This document shows, piece after piece, positions 11,338 to 23,379 of a stretch of 64,000 nt of DNA (position 1 is its first letter; each line of letters opens with the position of its first letter). The notes beneath the pieces were generated by a model that worked only from the letters and a program-made list of their open reading frames with translations, searched no databases and was not told the DNA's origin. The stretch comes from Ligula intestinalis. Its lineage: Eukaryota > Platyhelminthes > Cestoda > Diphyllobothriidea > Diphyllobothriidae. A program made the translations under genes and the position numbers. The stretch is taken from assembly GCA_036362985.1 (NCBI GenBank), contig JAYGXS010000010.1, forward strand, positions 12,908,958 to 12,972,957. The letters are read 5' to 3'.

Positions 11338-12130
11338 CGGAACTACTTTCCTTGAGATAAGAGTGCGAAAACCAAGTCAAGCAGAGCTTGCTCAGGCCCC
11401 CAAGCGTGTACTTACCCGAAATAGTTAAACCCAGACTCACATTCCTACTGAGAGCAAAGGCATATAAGCCCTAGCGTTGGCTCAGCCCGCATCGCCGTTG
11501 ACAAATGGTGGCATCAGGGCTAGCGACACTGTTTGTCGAGATCGAGGGGACATGAACCCCGTGCTGGCTCTAGTACTCCTGGCATAGGCACGTACCTATA
11601 GCAGCAGCTTCTTAGTCCGTACAGTTCGATGGATCAAGTTGAAAGTGCGGAAACCAAGGCCTATGCATCTTTGCTCAGGACACCCAGCTCTATTATTATC
11701 CAATTGCTAATCACTCCTACCTCATACAGACAGGGGAGTGCATACTGGGTGCGTCTCCCTAAAAAGAAGATACACAGGCAGTACTTATAGTATACTATCT
11801 ACTAGCCTCATTAAGTATACTTTCTTGAATAATCACTTATGTCATATGCAAGCGCCTATGGCAACAGCGTCTTATTCCGTACAGCTCGAGGGATCGAGCT
11901 GAGAGTGCGGAAGCTAAGGCAAGCACAGCTTTGCTCAGGCCCCCAAGCCTGTACTTCCCCGAAGCAGTTAAACCCAGATTCACCTTCCTTATTCAGATCA
12001 AGGGTATAAGAACCCTATTGAAGGCTCAGTCAGCGTAAACGCTGACAAGTGGTGGCACCAGTGCCAACGCCAGTAATACTACACTTCTTGTTAGGTTTGA
12101 GGGGATATGAACCCTGCGCTGACTTTAAAC
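11338..12130 (+). repeat. LTR-like repeat units, direct orientation
   Basis: A block beginning GAGAGTGCGGAA and passing through GCTCAGGCCCCCAAGC, GTACTT and GTTAAACCCAGA to GACAAGTGGTGGCA and GGGGACATGAACCC occurs at about 11345-11580 and again at 11853-12125. A partial third copy lies at 11593-11690. TGGTGGCACCAG after GACA could be a tRNA primer-binding site, which would make these LTR ends, but no flanking coding domains prove it. Confidence 0.45.
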
Positions 12131-12488
12131 AGCGTCAATATTACTCAGATGCACCCTAGCAGTAACACTGAAAATAGCAGTAGTGGTTGTTTAACAGAAC
12201 GAGGCCTGGCTTCTTAGAATCAGGCTAGACGCCTACTATAGGTGAGTGAGAGTAGACAGTGCAGTAGTACCGGCGCAAAGTCTACTGTCACTATATACTA
12301 AGTTTAGGCGGTGTTTACGGCTGCGGCCTACGCCCTTTCTCTGTGCAGCCATCTCGACTTGTCTTGTCACCGTTTAAACACAGTTGAGAGGGTTATAGTG
12401 GGGTAGGTAGCGGCGCGCCTGCTATCACTATACCTGACCAGAGTCACCGTCTCTGCTCTTGAGTCAATGGTGAACAACTTCGCTTGCG

Positions 12489-13085
12489 ATGGTCGAACTA
12501 ACACACACCTTCATAATCACGTTTGACCCCTCCACCAGCACTGCGAGCTCAAACCTAATCTGCCTTCACTGCGATTGCACACTCACCTTATGTATGAGCC
12601 CGGTCGGTCGCTTGCGAATCCATCGCACAGAGGCTGGTGAACCCGTGCCTGGAGCACAGAAACATAGCAGAGACCATCGCCTCTTCCCAACACTGCCCTC
12701 GTGCATTCACTCAGCGCACGGGCCTACTAGGTCACATGCGCACACACGACAGTGGCATAAACCACGGCCTCGATACACCCAACACATGCTACGCACCCAT
12801 CACCAGCTCCAGCTCCACCCATTCAACCGGCCTATCATCACAAAAACCGGTTCTAAAACCCCAGCATCCTCAGATCTATCCTGTCCTCACCGCAATCGCA
12901 CATTCACCTCACGCATCGGCCTGGTCACTCAACTTCGAATCCATCGCATAGAGCCTGGGAAGCCAGTGCCTGGAACCGCGACATACAATTTCGGCACTCG
13001 CAGTGACTGCCCGCACTGCCCGTACACAGTCGCCTATTGCATGGGTCTATTAGGCCACATGCGCATTCACGAAGACCTGTGGTAA
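12489..13085 (+). pseudogene. C2H2 zinc-finger tail of a LINE, decayed
   Basis: The frame contains degenerate repeats of a C2H2 unit: CLHCDCTLTLCMSPVGRLRIH, then SCPHRNRTFTSRIGLVTQLRIH, then DCPHCPYTVAYCMGLLGHMRIH, separated by EPGKPVPG-type linkers. A further unit is seen in another frame (12650-12760, HCPRAFTQRTGLLGHMRTH), which shows a frameshift. Finger arrays with these linkers are, from memory, attached to the C-terminus of RTE-type LINE proteins in tapeworm assemblies. Several metal ligands are lost, so it is unlikely to be a working transcription factor. It could alternatively be a host gene fragment. Confidence 0.6.
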
Positions 13086-13099
13086 AATGCCTCATTATC

Positions 13100-13978
13100 C
13101 ACAGTCTTGTCAACAGAATTCCACATCACATACAATACACCTACTCAAAGCCACCTACGCATGTTGACGATCAGCCTAATTCGCTCCCACCGACTTAGCC
13201 GATGCACGGTTGGACTGATTATCACCTCGCCATCTCCAAGATTAGGATTCGCTTGCAAGCGCGCAGGTGACCTCAAGATAAGTGTCACGTCGGTTACGTT
13301 GGAAATTGTTCTGTTGACTTTGCCTGCACATCACCTACACTGCGATGCCTAATGAACTTGCACTACTAAGTACGACCACTAATATTGGTACAACTAGGAC
13401 TGGAATAGGATTGCTATCAGCAGTAACCTAGTCTCAGCTCTTCGGCCCTATCAGTCTTCTTATTTGCTACTTGTCGTCATTTGTAATACTATTGATCTAA
13501 GTAACGTTATTGGTACTAGTGCTGCTATTCGTACTCATAATTGCAACAGTCGCACATTCAGCTCCTCCTTCAGTGCTAAACAGCACTCACAAAAGAACCT
13601 CCACTCAAAGGTAAGCCTTTTTTCACCCTCCCTTCTTCTCTTGCGTAACCTACTGTACAAAGCTCTCCTCCAGCTTGTTTCCTGTTGCCTTTTTAACTCT
13701 GCCGATTGGCGCATTTATCAGACACGCCATCAGCCCAGTGTGTGCGCTGTGTGAAATGGCTGATGAATATTGGTAGTACCTCTCAGTCGGTAAAGGATGA
13801 TGGCCTAGGCTTAGTGCAGGGTTGTTTCCTCACTCTTCTGAGATTTAAGAATTGTGTGCGCATACAATTCCACGCTTCAACAAACCATGATCCCCACGGG
13901 CTGGTATGTGCTGGAAATTTCCTTGGATCTTATTCCCTATTATGAATGGTCGAGAGTATGCGAGGCCCAGGTAACTGA
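13100..13978. other. no recognisable gene
   Basis: Probably the 3' flank of the zinc-finger repeat, followed by unassigned sequence. Confidence 0.3.
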
Positions 13979-14870
13979 ATCGAAGAAGGCAAGACGTTCT
14001 ATGGGACCAGGAGTCTATTTGCCCGACGTTTCGAACTCTCCCGCGAACTCATTGTCAAGGAATGAAAAAACATACAGCTCACAGTGTAATTAAGTCGGTT
14101 ATGCCGGGATTGACCTCTGCCCTTAACCTCTACCCTCGATCTGCTCGCACAACGCGATGTAGGCATCTGGAAGCTCGATATACCTGTTAATTAAGTGCGT
14201 GCGTGAATGCCATGCTTCCTGCAGCAGGCGTGAATTTTGGTCGTCTGACCGACCCAGTATTCGCACGCGTTCGAAGTCGAAGCTGTGTCCTGGCGTGATG
14301 ATTGGGCGGCCACCAGGGAAATCTTGTCATTCCGTTGCACGGCGAATTCATGCTGGTGCATTCTGGTGAGAACCTGTTTGCCGGTTTCACCAACATAGTT
14401 GGCTTGACCATAAAGACCGTCAATACGGTAGATGACGCCGGACTTTTGGTTAACGGGTATTAGGTCCTTGGGCCACATAAGTTGCCTGCGGATTGTTGCT
14501 TCCGGTCTGTGAGAAACGCCAATCCCAAATTCGCTGACCAGTCGGGTGAATTATTCAGAAACGCCAGCAATAAAGGATATTGCTCGCCAGCGTGTCGGTT
14601 CTGGCTGTCCCGTTGATTTTCTTCGTTTGGCTCCTCGCCTGCATTTTTCGATGAATGCGCCAGGATAACCATTCACTGTGAAAAGTTTTCTCAGAAACTG
14701 GACCTCGGCCTTCTTGTCGGCTGGTTCGCTGCAGTGGGTTTCTACATGGCGATATAGCGTTCGCACGCAGCAACGTTTGTGTGAGACGGGATGGTTGCTG
14801 AGGTAACTCAAGATGCCACCTGCAGTGCCGCGTCGACGAGCGCCTGTTCCACCCCCGCACTAGTTCGCCA
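13979..14870 (-). mobile_element. Penelope-like element, C-terminal half with 3' tail
   Basis: Reads down from 14870: LSYLSNHPVSHKRCCVRTLY, then FGIGVSHRPEATIRRQLMWPKD. The GIY-YIG core follows as GVIYRIDGLYGQANYVGETG near 14400, then HQHEFAVQRNDKISLVAAQ. A frameshift precedes the terminal LINRYIELPDAYIAL and a stop near 14100. About 50 nt later comes the tail with GAAACGTCGGGCAAATAGA (13993-14033), the same layout as the other PLE tails. So this copy is 5'-truncated but keeps a real 3' end. Confidence 0.85.
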
Positions 14871-14879
14871 CGGAGAAAG

Positions 14880-15480
14880 GTAGGGGTCTCGATTATGCCC
14901 CACCGTGGCTCTCTCTGTCTCTTGATCGGAAGGTTCGGAAAACCAGATAAGGAACAGGCAGATCATTGTGTCGGTTAAATGAGGCGTTGGGCTGCCAGAC
15001 CTTTTTTACGTACCTTTACATGTGGTTGTCGCCTCGGCCCACAATTGCAACGGCGTCAATTTTACAGACATGCTCCACCTCTGCAGCATGGGTTGCTATA
15101 TCCAACTTTGGGCTAACCCTTCGTACAGCTAAACGATGCCTTCTCATGTACGTTTGTAGCTGCCGCCACGTTTCTCCAACATATATGCACATCCTGCAAC
15201 CGCACCAAAGTCGGTAGACAACGGCTTAGGGGCAGGGTTTTGGCTATATCACCTGTTGGCGCATTGTTAAGGTAGCCCTGGGGGCTACTCCTATTCCGAG
15301 AGACACAAAGGATATAGTCCCAGCTTTGGAGACTCGTCTGATATACGGATGCTTTGTCGTAAATTTGGCTGTCAACGCTCCCCATTGAGTTATTTCTTGT
15401 GGTAGTCGATTCCATTCAATGAATGCTCGTGGATATCCCTTAAATTTGAAAAGTTTCCGGAAGAGCTTCATTTCGTCCAG
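14880..15480 (-). mobile_element. Penelope-like element, C-terminal fragment, tandem neighbour
   Basis: A second, more diverged copy directly upstream in the same orientation. It shows KLFRKLFKFKGYPRAFIE, PYIRRVSKAG, LGIGVAPRATLTMRQQV, then GIY-YIG pieces VYRLWCGCRMCIYVGETW and HRLAVRRV, and the closing block IVGRGDN. It carries frameshifts and an in-frame stop. Head-to-tail pairs of PLE copies are typical of this class. Confidence 0.8.
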
Positions 15481-16017
15481 GTTGGTGGCTAGCGTGCTTA
15501 TGCCTTGTCAATCCGCTTGTTGGCTAAGGCACTAGTAAGTGGCCGCAGTGGGTAACTTCAGAGTGAAATTCCGAGCACTGAAAACTGCACAATATCCGGA
15601 GATGAATCAGCGTTATTATAGAAACTCTCATCAAAACGGCTCACCAAGACTCAAATAACAGTTCTACAACATAGGTACGACTTTAACCCAATAAGGAGTT
15701 CAAAGGCGTTTACCTATATTTCCTTTAATAAACTTGATTTAACTTAACACTGATCCGTTCACCTCCATTGCCTGCATCAAGTGGGCACTACGTTATAATG
15801 GCGTCACAGATGGAAAAAGCCATTTGCTGCTAAGATAGGAACAAAACGCCCTAAGCAGACGCCGGACAGCTCAGCGGTTTTCATCAACAAGGTGAACTAC
15901 ACAAATACAATCGGAATGCTCCTTAACGATTAAGAGTCCTTTAAAGTCAGCGATGCTACTGGTCTAAGGCTACTACTGGCACATGTGAGCAGAGACCTGA
16001 TATGATAAAGGAAATAT
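15481..16017. other. no recognisable gene
   Basis: Spacer between two minus-strand PLE copies. Nothing identified. Confidence 0.35.
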
Positions 16018-18020
16018 AAGGTCAAGAGGAAGCAGATGCGATCACTGGGACAAGTAAGTTATTCACCTAATACCTCGGACTCCGTCGTGGATCTGTCATC
16101 ACATACAATAGCAGTAACAGCTAATTCATACACAGGAAATTGCAGTACGTCTAGGATACAGTCACTTGGATACCCCATGCCTATTACAACTAATAGTTCC
16201 CCCTTTATCGGGGATACTTGCCCGCTTGTGCGCTAATTGCTTAATGGCCGGCGCGCAAGTTTTGACTTGCTGAACTTTCATTACATGTGCTAGACTTGAT
16301 CCTGATGATAGCTCGGTCATCTGGCCCTCTGGAGCTTGCGTTAGAAGACGTATTCACCTATGCTCTCCTCGAGTGGCAAATTGCTCTGGACAAACGAAGC
16401 CTCAGCACCAAATTAGGGTTGGGCAGATAATTGCACTTGCTCTTCGACTGAGGGCCCATAAAATATAATTCAGGAAATTCGTGGCTCACAAGGTTTTCAG
16501 CTTTCGCGAGAATTTCGTCCTCACAAAAGTTGAATGTGCTGCTGGATCATTTCGAATGTGCCGCGACTTGAGAACTGTGTCATTTCTCCGTTCTGCTGCC
16601 GCGTGTTCGCGGTTCGCACATTGACAAGTCTCTCAGTATCTCCGATGTAGCTGCTTTGTCCGCAACTGCACCAGATCCTACAGTCTACTCCAGATGTTTA
16701 TTGCCTCAGCAGAGGGTTCTTGTTTCATTATCTGTCGCCTTATGGGTGCTCCCAGTCTGTGTGCAACTCCAAATCCAATTAGTGATATAAGGCAGCCGAC
16801 GACGTACGGAAGCACTCGCCAAACTGTAAGGTCGATGTGACTTCTTCACCCGTCTCCTTTGCGCACGCAGCAATTGGCGAACTTGCGTGGGTAGCCATTT
16901 CCTCTGAACGCCGGTCGAAGATATTGCAGTTCGGCAACCTTGTCTTCCTGTTCACTGCAGTGCGTCTCAACACACGGACATAGCCTCCTCACGCAACTTT
17001 TTGTTTGGTTGACTGGGTGGACAGTACTTGCATCGTATTCTTCCCTTTCCTAAACACTTTGGTTTTGCAGCAGACGAGGATATCAAGAAGGACCAGTTGG
17101 TTTTTTCCTTCCTCCCTTAACATAAAATATGTGTCGAGGGAGAGGCCTTCGAAATATTCTTTAACGTGAGCACCTCATCCCGTTTTATGAAAATGAAAGT
17201 ATCATCCACTTACCACGCCCAGAATTGTAGTCTCTGGTGTTGGAAAACCAGTGACTCCAACCGCTGTAGTACAGCTTCGGCTATAAGTCCCAAAATCAAT
17301 GAACCCATTGTTGTTCCCTTCACCTGCTCACACATTGTTGAGTAAAACATGAAGTACGTCCTGAGACAGAATTTCAGGAGCTGAAAACTTTGGGCACATC
17401 TGAGGCGATTCTCCATCTCATCAAGTTTGCTTCATAGGAGTAGTTCGACGGTCCCGACTGTCAGATCCTGGAGAATAGAATTAAGAAGGTACGTGATATC
17501 AACGGAAAACATAACATCACTTGGCAGGAGACTTAGCCCTTTAATTTTCGCCAAGAGTAGGTTTAATAACGGGCCGTGGTGTCTGAATCAATTGTCTGAA
17601 ATTTCACATGTCGAAACAGCCATTTGGGTAGTCCATGCATTGAAGTGCCTTGCAAGGATAGTTCGGAGAATAGCGTCCACTTTGTGCATCTTCGGGAGGG
17701 TATAGAAGGAGGTCAATGCCGTTTCCTGCGTTCTCGCCACGCGTCGATCAGACGATTTCATTGCACCTGAGTTCTCGAATGCCTCTAGGGTCACATTAAT
17801 TTAGCGTGTCAGCATTTTGAGGGGGTTGGATTCGCCTGGGAGATAAAACTGGTGATCCTCCAGTAGGCATTTGGCCTCCTGAAATTTGTCAGTTTATTGC
17901 GAGGTGACAGTGGAACGCCCCTTGTCGGCTGGCAAGATGGCGATGTCTCGCCCGACCTTGAATGCTCTTCGTGCATGGCGTTCGACCTTATGGGGGGAGG
18001 GTGAGTATTTCGCACGGTTC
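16018..18020 (-). mobile_element. Penelope-like element, longest copy in the window
   Basis: From 18015 downward: SCQPTRGVPLSPRNKLTNF (a decayed ILPADKG block), SFYTLPKMHKVDAILRTIL near 17690, YEQVKG-like TMCEQVKGTTMGSLILGLIAE near 17330 (RT palm), then QSFQLLKFCL in the same frame. The linker ETHCSE-like block follows near 16960, and a frameshifted nuclease end near 16480 (CEDEILAKAENLVSHEF). A degenerate tail at 16030-16110 carries CACTGGGACAAG in reverse. It runs from the RT N-terminus to the 3' end with many lesions, so it is inactive. Confidence 0.8.
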
Positions 18021-18160
18021 TCCGTCTGCGAACTACTGTGGGGGTCGAAGAGGCCGGAAGTTAGACGAGGGCCAACGCGGAACCACGGGCAGGTATCAAC
18101 GGGGATGGCGTGTTTGACAACCGCGCAAAAAGTGACTGTGAGATGCGAGACAGAGGTTTG

Positions 18161-18832
18161 AACTGCGCAACACAGCTTGCGCCACTCTACGCCATCGTGC
18201 TTTGCGCTGATTGGTTACTTCATGTAAGCTTCTATTATTATACTCTTATAGAATGATTGTTGTTTTCTTTATTCATAGTATTTAGCAAATGTTGACCGAT
18301 AATATTTTATGGCATTTAGTATCGTTTAATATCAAATAACTAGTTGAAGGAAGCACTTAACATCAAATTACATCAAATTCAGCCGACATACCAATTACAA
18401 AACCCAACATCCCCTCGTTTTTTTGACGAATACGTATAAAAGACCACATTCACATTTTCCGTAGCGCGCGCGACCAAAAAGAGAATTTTGGGAAAGTCAG
18501 GCTATATAAAATGTGAATGTGGTTTTCTTTTTATTAGCAGTTCAGTAAATGCGTCCTTATTAAAGCCAGCGATCGGTAAATAAGCAAATAATTGAAGTTT
18601 TATAATTGGTTTTTGGGTTGCTTTTCGCGCATATTTATGCTTGGCTTCCCTTATTCGGCTAAATTAAAATGCAGGAAAGGTAACTCTATAGACTATTAAT
18701 CGTCAGCGTTTCTAACTACAATAAATAAAGAGAATAATAATCATTCTATAATCGTATAGTGATAGAAAGAAGCTTACACGAAGTAGCCAATCAGCGCACA
18801 GCACGGTGGCGCAAACCGTGTTAAGAAGTTCA
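18161..18832. mobile_element. Foldback/MITE-like element with ~110-bp inverted ends
   Basis: 18161-18280 and 18717-18832 are inverted copies of each other, sharing GCGCTGATTGG (reverse CCAATCAGCGC), GTAAGCTTCT (AGAAGCTTAC) and ATAGAATGAT (ATCATTCTAT). Near the centre a perfect 16-bp inverted pair lies at 18443-18458 and 18508-18523. No open frame is present. It sits next to the 5' side of the minus-strand PLE. Confidence 0.65.
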
Positions 18833-18839
18833 ATCCAGA

Positions 18840-20230
18840 GACAGCCAGAGCAGCATTGGCAGGGTAGGCACACGACAAACATCGACATATACCTAAAGCT
18901 GTGAACCTCAATGGCCAGCCACTGAATGTGGGTTGAGAAAACAACTGCCCCAAAACATCGGACACCCAATAAACAGATAGGGGGTCAGGTCTCCTTCTTC
19001 TAAACACAATAAACACTTCTGTTGGTGAATGTTCCTTCCTTCTACCACGGCACCGCATTTCCATTACTGTTAGCATGAAAGTTCAATAAAAGTCAGTATA
19101 ACTTTTTATATAGGAAGTACACGTTAGACAGGACGTTGGCATTGATAAGGATTAAATAAGTGGGTTGTTTTTCAGGTGAACTTGTAAGAGTAAACGCGAA
19201 AGCCGACCCGGCAAAATGACTTACCATGGAAGAAAAGACAGTTATTTACCGAAAATACCTTTTCTGAATTCAGGAATCCTTATTTCTTCAAGTATTTGGC
19301 CGGATATTTGACAATGAGTAAAGAAAGCCGTCTGCATATATGCGATTGTTATTTACTTTTGTTGATTTGGTCTGAAAGACAATATTAGACTGCCTCCCCA
19401 GGATTTCTGCACGAACGATAGCTTGTGGTAAGAGTACTTGTCTGACTCTGCAGAATACAGTCTAATACTATATATATGGTTAACGTAATAGAGAAGACAA
19501 ACGATGTAGGGTATGTAAGATATTAAGGAAAAGGCTTACAACCGTAATAGTCAGAAACACGAGGATAAACTTGTACCGGTGTTGTCAGTTCATTCAACGT
19601 GCAGGGAGGTAAGAGTTCAAGGAGACGAGAATGTTTAAGGTCATAAATAGTCGAGGAACACCACAAGCTTTCTTCGATGCACAGCTGCGGAGGCTGGTCT
19701 GCAATGAAAACTATAATACAATAATCCAAAGGAGCAGATAGGGCCAATTAGCGGAAAGTTTGATTAGAGCACTTCTTGTTTTCCGTCAGCGGTGGAGACA
19801 GTTTTTCATTTGTTGTCTACGCTTTTTCGCCAAAAGATAATCAATCCATTTTCTATGCCTTTAAGGAATTGGCTTTGCGGTAAATGCAGAACAGAGTACT
19901 TGTGTAAGCACTTCCCAAATCCATTAACGAAAATTCACACAGCATTCTGTGCAGACACGAAATCGGGACCGACTAAAAATGCTAGACATTCGCTCTGGTG
20001 CGAAAACGTATCCATTTCACATAAAAAAGTTTCTGATTTTAGTTAAGATGATAAAGTACAAAGTTAATTAGCGCAGTAAAAAAATACTTTTGGCACTACG
20101 CTAGGCCCATAAAGTTCGCAATATCGGGTTTCCTTCAACGTATGTGTCAAAATGCAAAGCCAACAATTATAAATTTCTTCCCATAAAGGGCAAGCTGGCG
20201 AATTTGGGAATGCGAATCTAGAAAGGAGTC
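18840..20230. other. no recognisable gene
   Basis: No gene or named repeat seen. A 74-codon minus-strand frame at 19523-19747 is unidentified. Confidence 0.35.
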
Positions 20231-21055
20231 TATTTTTAACGCAATTCTCTCACTATAAACAGGCTGACTCGCTTAAAGCTATCACAGTGCACTAAAGCCG
20301 TAGCTCTGAAGGCAATTATCTGACGGGACAGTCCGGGCCGTGCAGGTAGCCCAGTGCGTGCTTGTGGGGAGTGGGAGACTAGTGAATTTCGAGTCAGGCT
20401 GCAAGGGCCCCCCTCCCAATGCGGGCCCCATGACATTCCCACGGTGTGCAGATTGGAGCAAACTGTCGCGGCACGCGAAATGGCGGCTCCGGCTACGCCT
20501 GTCACCTGCGCCATCTTGGCCCGGTCGTGACATCACGTTTGTGTGGGAGAGTAGCAGAGAGGGTGGTAGATGCATCGCAAGTCACCGTCCCTGCCCCCTC
20601 GTGTGTTGGTGCATACGGTGGCCGTTGCCGAATCTTTGATCGACCTAACGTGTCGCCAAGTCGGGGATCTGAGTCACAAAGAGCACTCCCCAACTCGCAA
20701 GTGAAAGTGAGTTTCATCGCTGTCGTCATTCCCAGTAGTTTGTCACGTATCTTCTGGAATTTGTTCACCACGACCCACACATTTCGCCGCATGTCTTCCG
20801 TTTCCTCACTGTATATTTCCTAGGTCTACATAAACAACGTGTGACCTATAACACCGATATGCTGATGCTATGTGTGTGCAGCACATAGGAGTTTGCTTCC
20901 GAAGAACACTCATATCAAAGTAAGTGGAAAGGCTAAAGGTGTGTCAAACCGCATTTTGAGCAAAGGAAAATGTAAGAGCTAAGTAACGGTTCTACACAGG
21001 CATCAGAACCTAACGGAAACAGCGTAGTGCCTTGCACCTCCGGTGATTGTAGTCC
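20231..21055. other. GC-richer unassigned stretch
   Basis: GC content rises sharply over 20280-20720. A minus-strand frame at 20502-20792 (VNKFQKIRDKLLGMTTAM near its start) is open for 97 codons but matches no family that I can name. Confidence 0.3.
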
Positions 21056-21330
21056 TTGGTTTGCCTTGAGACAGCCAATCACAGGTGCCTCAAGCTGCTA
21101 TTGGTCAAGCAAATGCTCCAGCGGCTATTGACTCACTCACACATTTACGCCACCATCATGCTAGCACGCAGGCTCCGAGCTCGTGCGCGCATCAGGGCTT
21201 CAGGCCACCACTGACTTTCTGTACAGAATGCACAACTCATACTTTTCTTTCCCCTCCCCTTTATATACGGAACTTGGCGCCATCATTTAAGTGCTATGAG
21301 TCAACCGCAGTTTAGACACCTGCAAACAGA
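21056..21330 (+). repeat. Short dispersed repeat, family B copy 1
   Basis: Shares AGCCAATCACAGGTG, GCTTCAGGCCACCACTGA, TTTCTGTACAGAA and CGCTATGAG-like words in the same order with 22070-22350. Its head resembles family A, but its 3' half differs. Confidence 0.55.
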
Positions 21331-21593
21331 TGAACCTGACATGGTCAAATCGCAACCTCCCGATGCGCCTAAAATCCAGCGTAAAAACTTCCCACTTTAT
21401 TATATCTGCCTGTTTTCCTTGTGTCCCTTATCGTGCTCACCAAAAGGGAAACGAGACTGTTCATATTTTGTTACGATTGAAGGGGATTTCATTAACATGA
21501 CCCACCCATGGTACCCTCAACATATAAGGAGAGCAGTCTTTCAACCGCGCAAACACCCTTCTCGGACACTTGTTATCAGCATCATTGGCATGC

Positions 21594-21800
21594 TTATTCG
21601 TGATCTTCTTCCAGATGTTTAGCCTCCTTGTGTGGATAACTCAGTGGAACTCCATTGCGTTTGACACGCTCTGTAATCTTTCCTGTCCTTGAGTCCAGAC
21701 GACAATAAAACGCCTCATTGATGGATTCGTCTGGCTCCCTGGGATGAACTGTGTCGCGCACACCCTTTTCAATCAAAGAAACGTGCCAACTCACCGGCAC
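21594..21800 (-). other. Unidentified 68-codon frame
   Basis: Open frame with ordinary amino-acid composition (VRDTVHPREPDESINEAFY, KITERVKRNGVPLSYPHK). No ATG-proximal signal or family match. It could be one exon of an unknown gene or transposon debris. Confidence 0.2.
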
Positions 21801-22069
21801 ACGTTGAGGAGATCACTCCAGCGCAACCTCCGGTTAGCACCGCAACTGTGTCTCTGCAGAGGTCGCAGCATCAGTCTTGCGTTAGTTTCGAGGCCTCGCC
21901 ACGCTCCAAAACAGACATGTGTACTGGATTCACTCATATATTTCCTCGTTCACCATATTTGTGACCCCTCACTTTGGTCAGTGTCTATGCTTGTGGAGGG
22001 GGGTTTTGTAGCGTCTTTCACATCCGGTGCCACGCATTGCAAGATGTTACGTGATTGCATTTTTCGGCT

Positions 22070-22350
22070 TCCCTCTGGGACAACCAATCACAAGTGTCGT
22101 AAACCACTATTGGCCAGAGGCTGATCAAGCGGTCGGTGACTCATTCCTGTAGGGCATTTACTTATTCACGTCCGCCTCACGCTAGCAGACAGGCGCGCGT
22201 ACAGGTTCCAAGCTTGCCGCGCGTCGGGGCTTCAGACCACCACTGAGTTTCTGTACAGAACACGCAACTCCTACTGATCTTTTCCCTTCTCTTCCTATAC
22301 GGATTTGGGTGTGATAATTATGATGCTATGAGCCCACCCGCGTGTAGGAC
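22070..22350 (+). repeat. Short dispersed repeat, family B copy 2
   Basis: Aligns with 21056-21330 through CAACCAATCACAAGTG, GGGGCTTCAGACCACCACTG and CTGTACAGAACACGCAACTC. Confidence 0.55.
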
Positions 22351-22999
22351 CATCTACACATGGACATTTGGCTATATATCAGACTGCGGACGCGGGCCTT
22401 CTCACTCGCTTATCCAATTTGCCTCTGAATTGCAGACAAGCATGTCACATTAGATTTCGCTCTTCTAACGAGTCCGAAATTGCGTTTTTTACGTCGCAAA
22501 TGAAAATAATCTTTTATTTGATGTTTACCTATTCAGAAGTTGGGGGTACCATGCGCTGCAGACGACTGTAATGCTGAATGCAAGGTGCTAGCGTCGTGAA
22601 ATAAAAATATTCTAGTTCAATGGTCCCACAACCACAGCAGGCATTTGGATTATGCCCACAACTATAGAACCAATTACACAGACGGTGAAATGTGCCAGTA
22701 ATATTATCATAGCGTGTCCAATCAAACGGCATTCAGCAACAAAGCCTGCCTTTTTGTTGATAAATGCGCACCGATCACCAACGGAACTTGTTCGTCCCGT
22801 TATACCTTGGGACTCACTCTCGAGCCGCGCGAGCAGCCGTACAGCTGCTAGTAGTGTATGCAGATGAACATTGCCAGCTAAAACAGGGGAGACTGTAGTC
22901 AGTCTCTGTTGTCTTTGCCGGTAATGTTGAACAGCCTGTCTAGCTGCCAGAAGGGTTTTAACAACATACAAGTGTATTAGCCGAAATTCGAGTGCATGT

Positions 23000-23325
23000 T
23001 TCAAATGCCGAACCTCTCGCTACTGCCTGTACGTGCGCACCAGTGGCTGTCGATCCGGGCTGTCCTAATTCGCCAATCATCTCCAAGAGTGACCCACACA
23101 GGACCCCGCTGGAAACGCTGTGATGGCTTCCCACGGTCTCACACTTCGGATACCAGTCTCGCGGCTCTGGACATGCGCTCGATTGGCCTCAAACCTGTTT
23201 TCTAGTAAGTTTGCATAGAATACACTACTTCTTCCAACTGGCAATTAAACTCCTCTTTTCCCATACGGAGCAGGGCCTGAGGATCTTAGTGGCCAGTTTT
23301 TTTCCAGATAACTTAAGCTGCTTCG
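23000..23325 (+). repeat. Family A copy 2
   Basis: Contains CGCCAATCATCTCCAAG, CACACTTCGGATACC, GAATACACTACTTCTTCC and a GGGCCTGAGGATCTTAGTGG end. Confidence 0.55.
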
Positions 23326-23379
23326 ATAGAATTATACAGTCATTGCTATGAGAATCTCGGTACTAGCTTGCCTCGAAGT

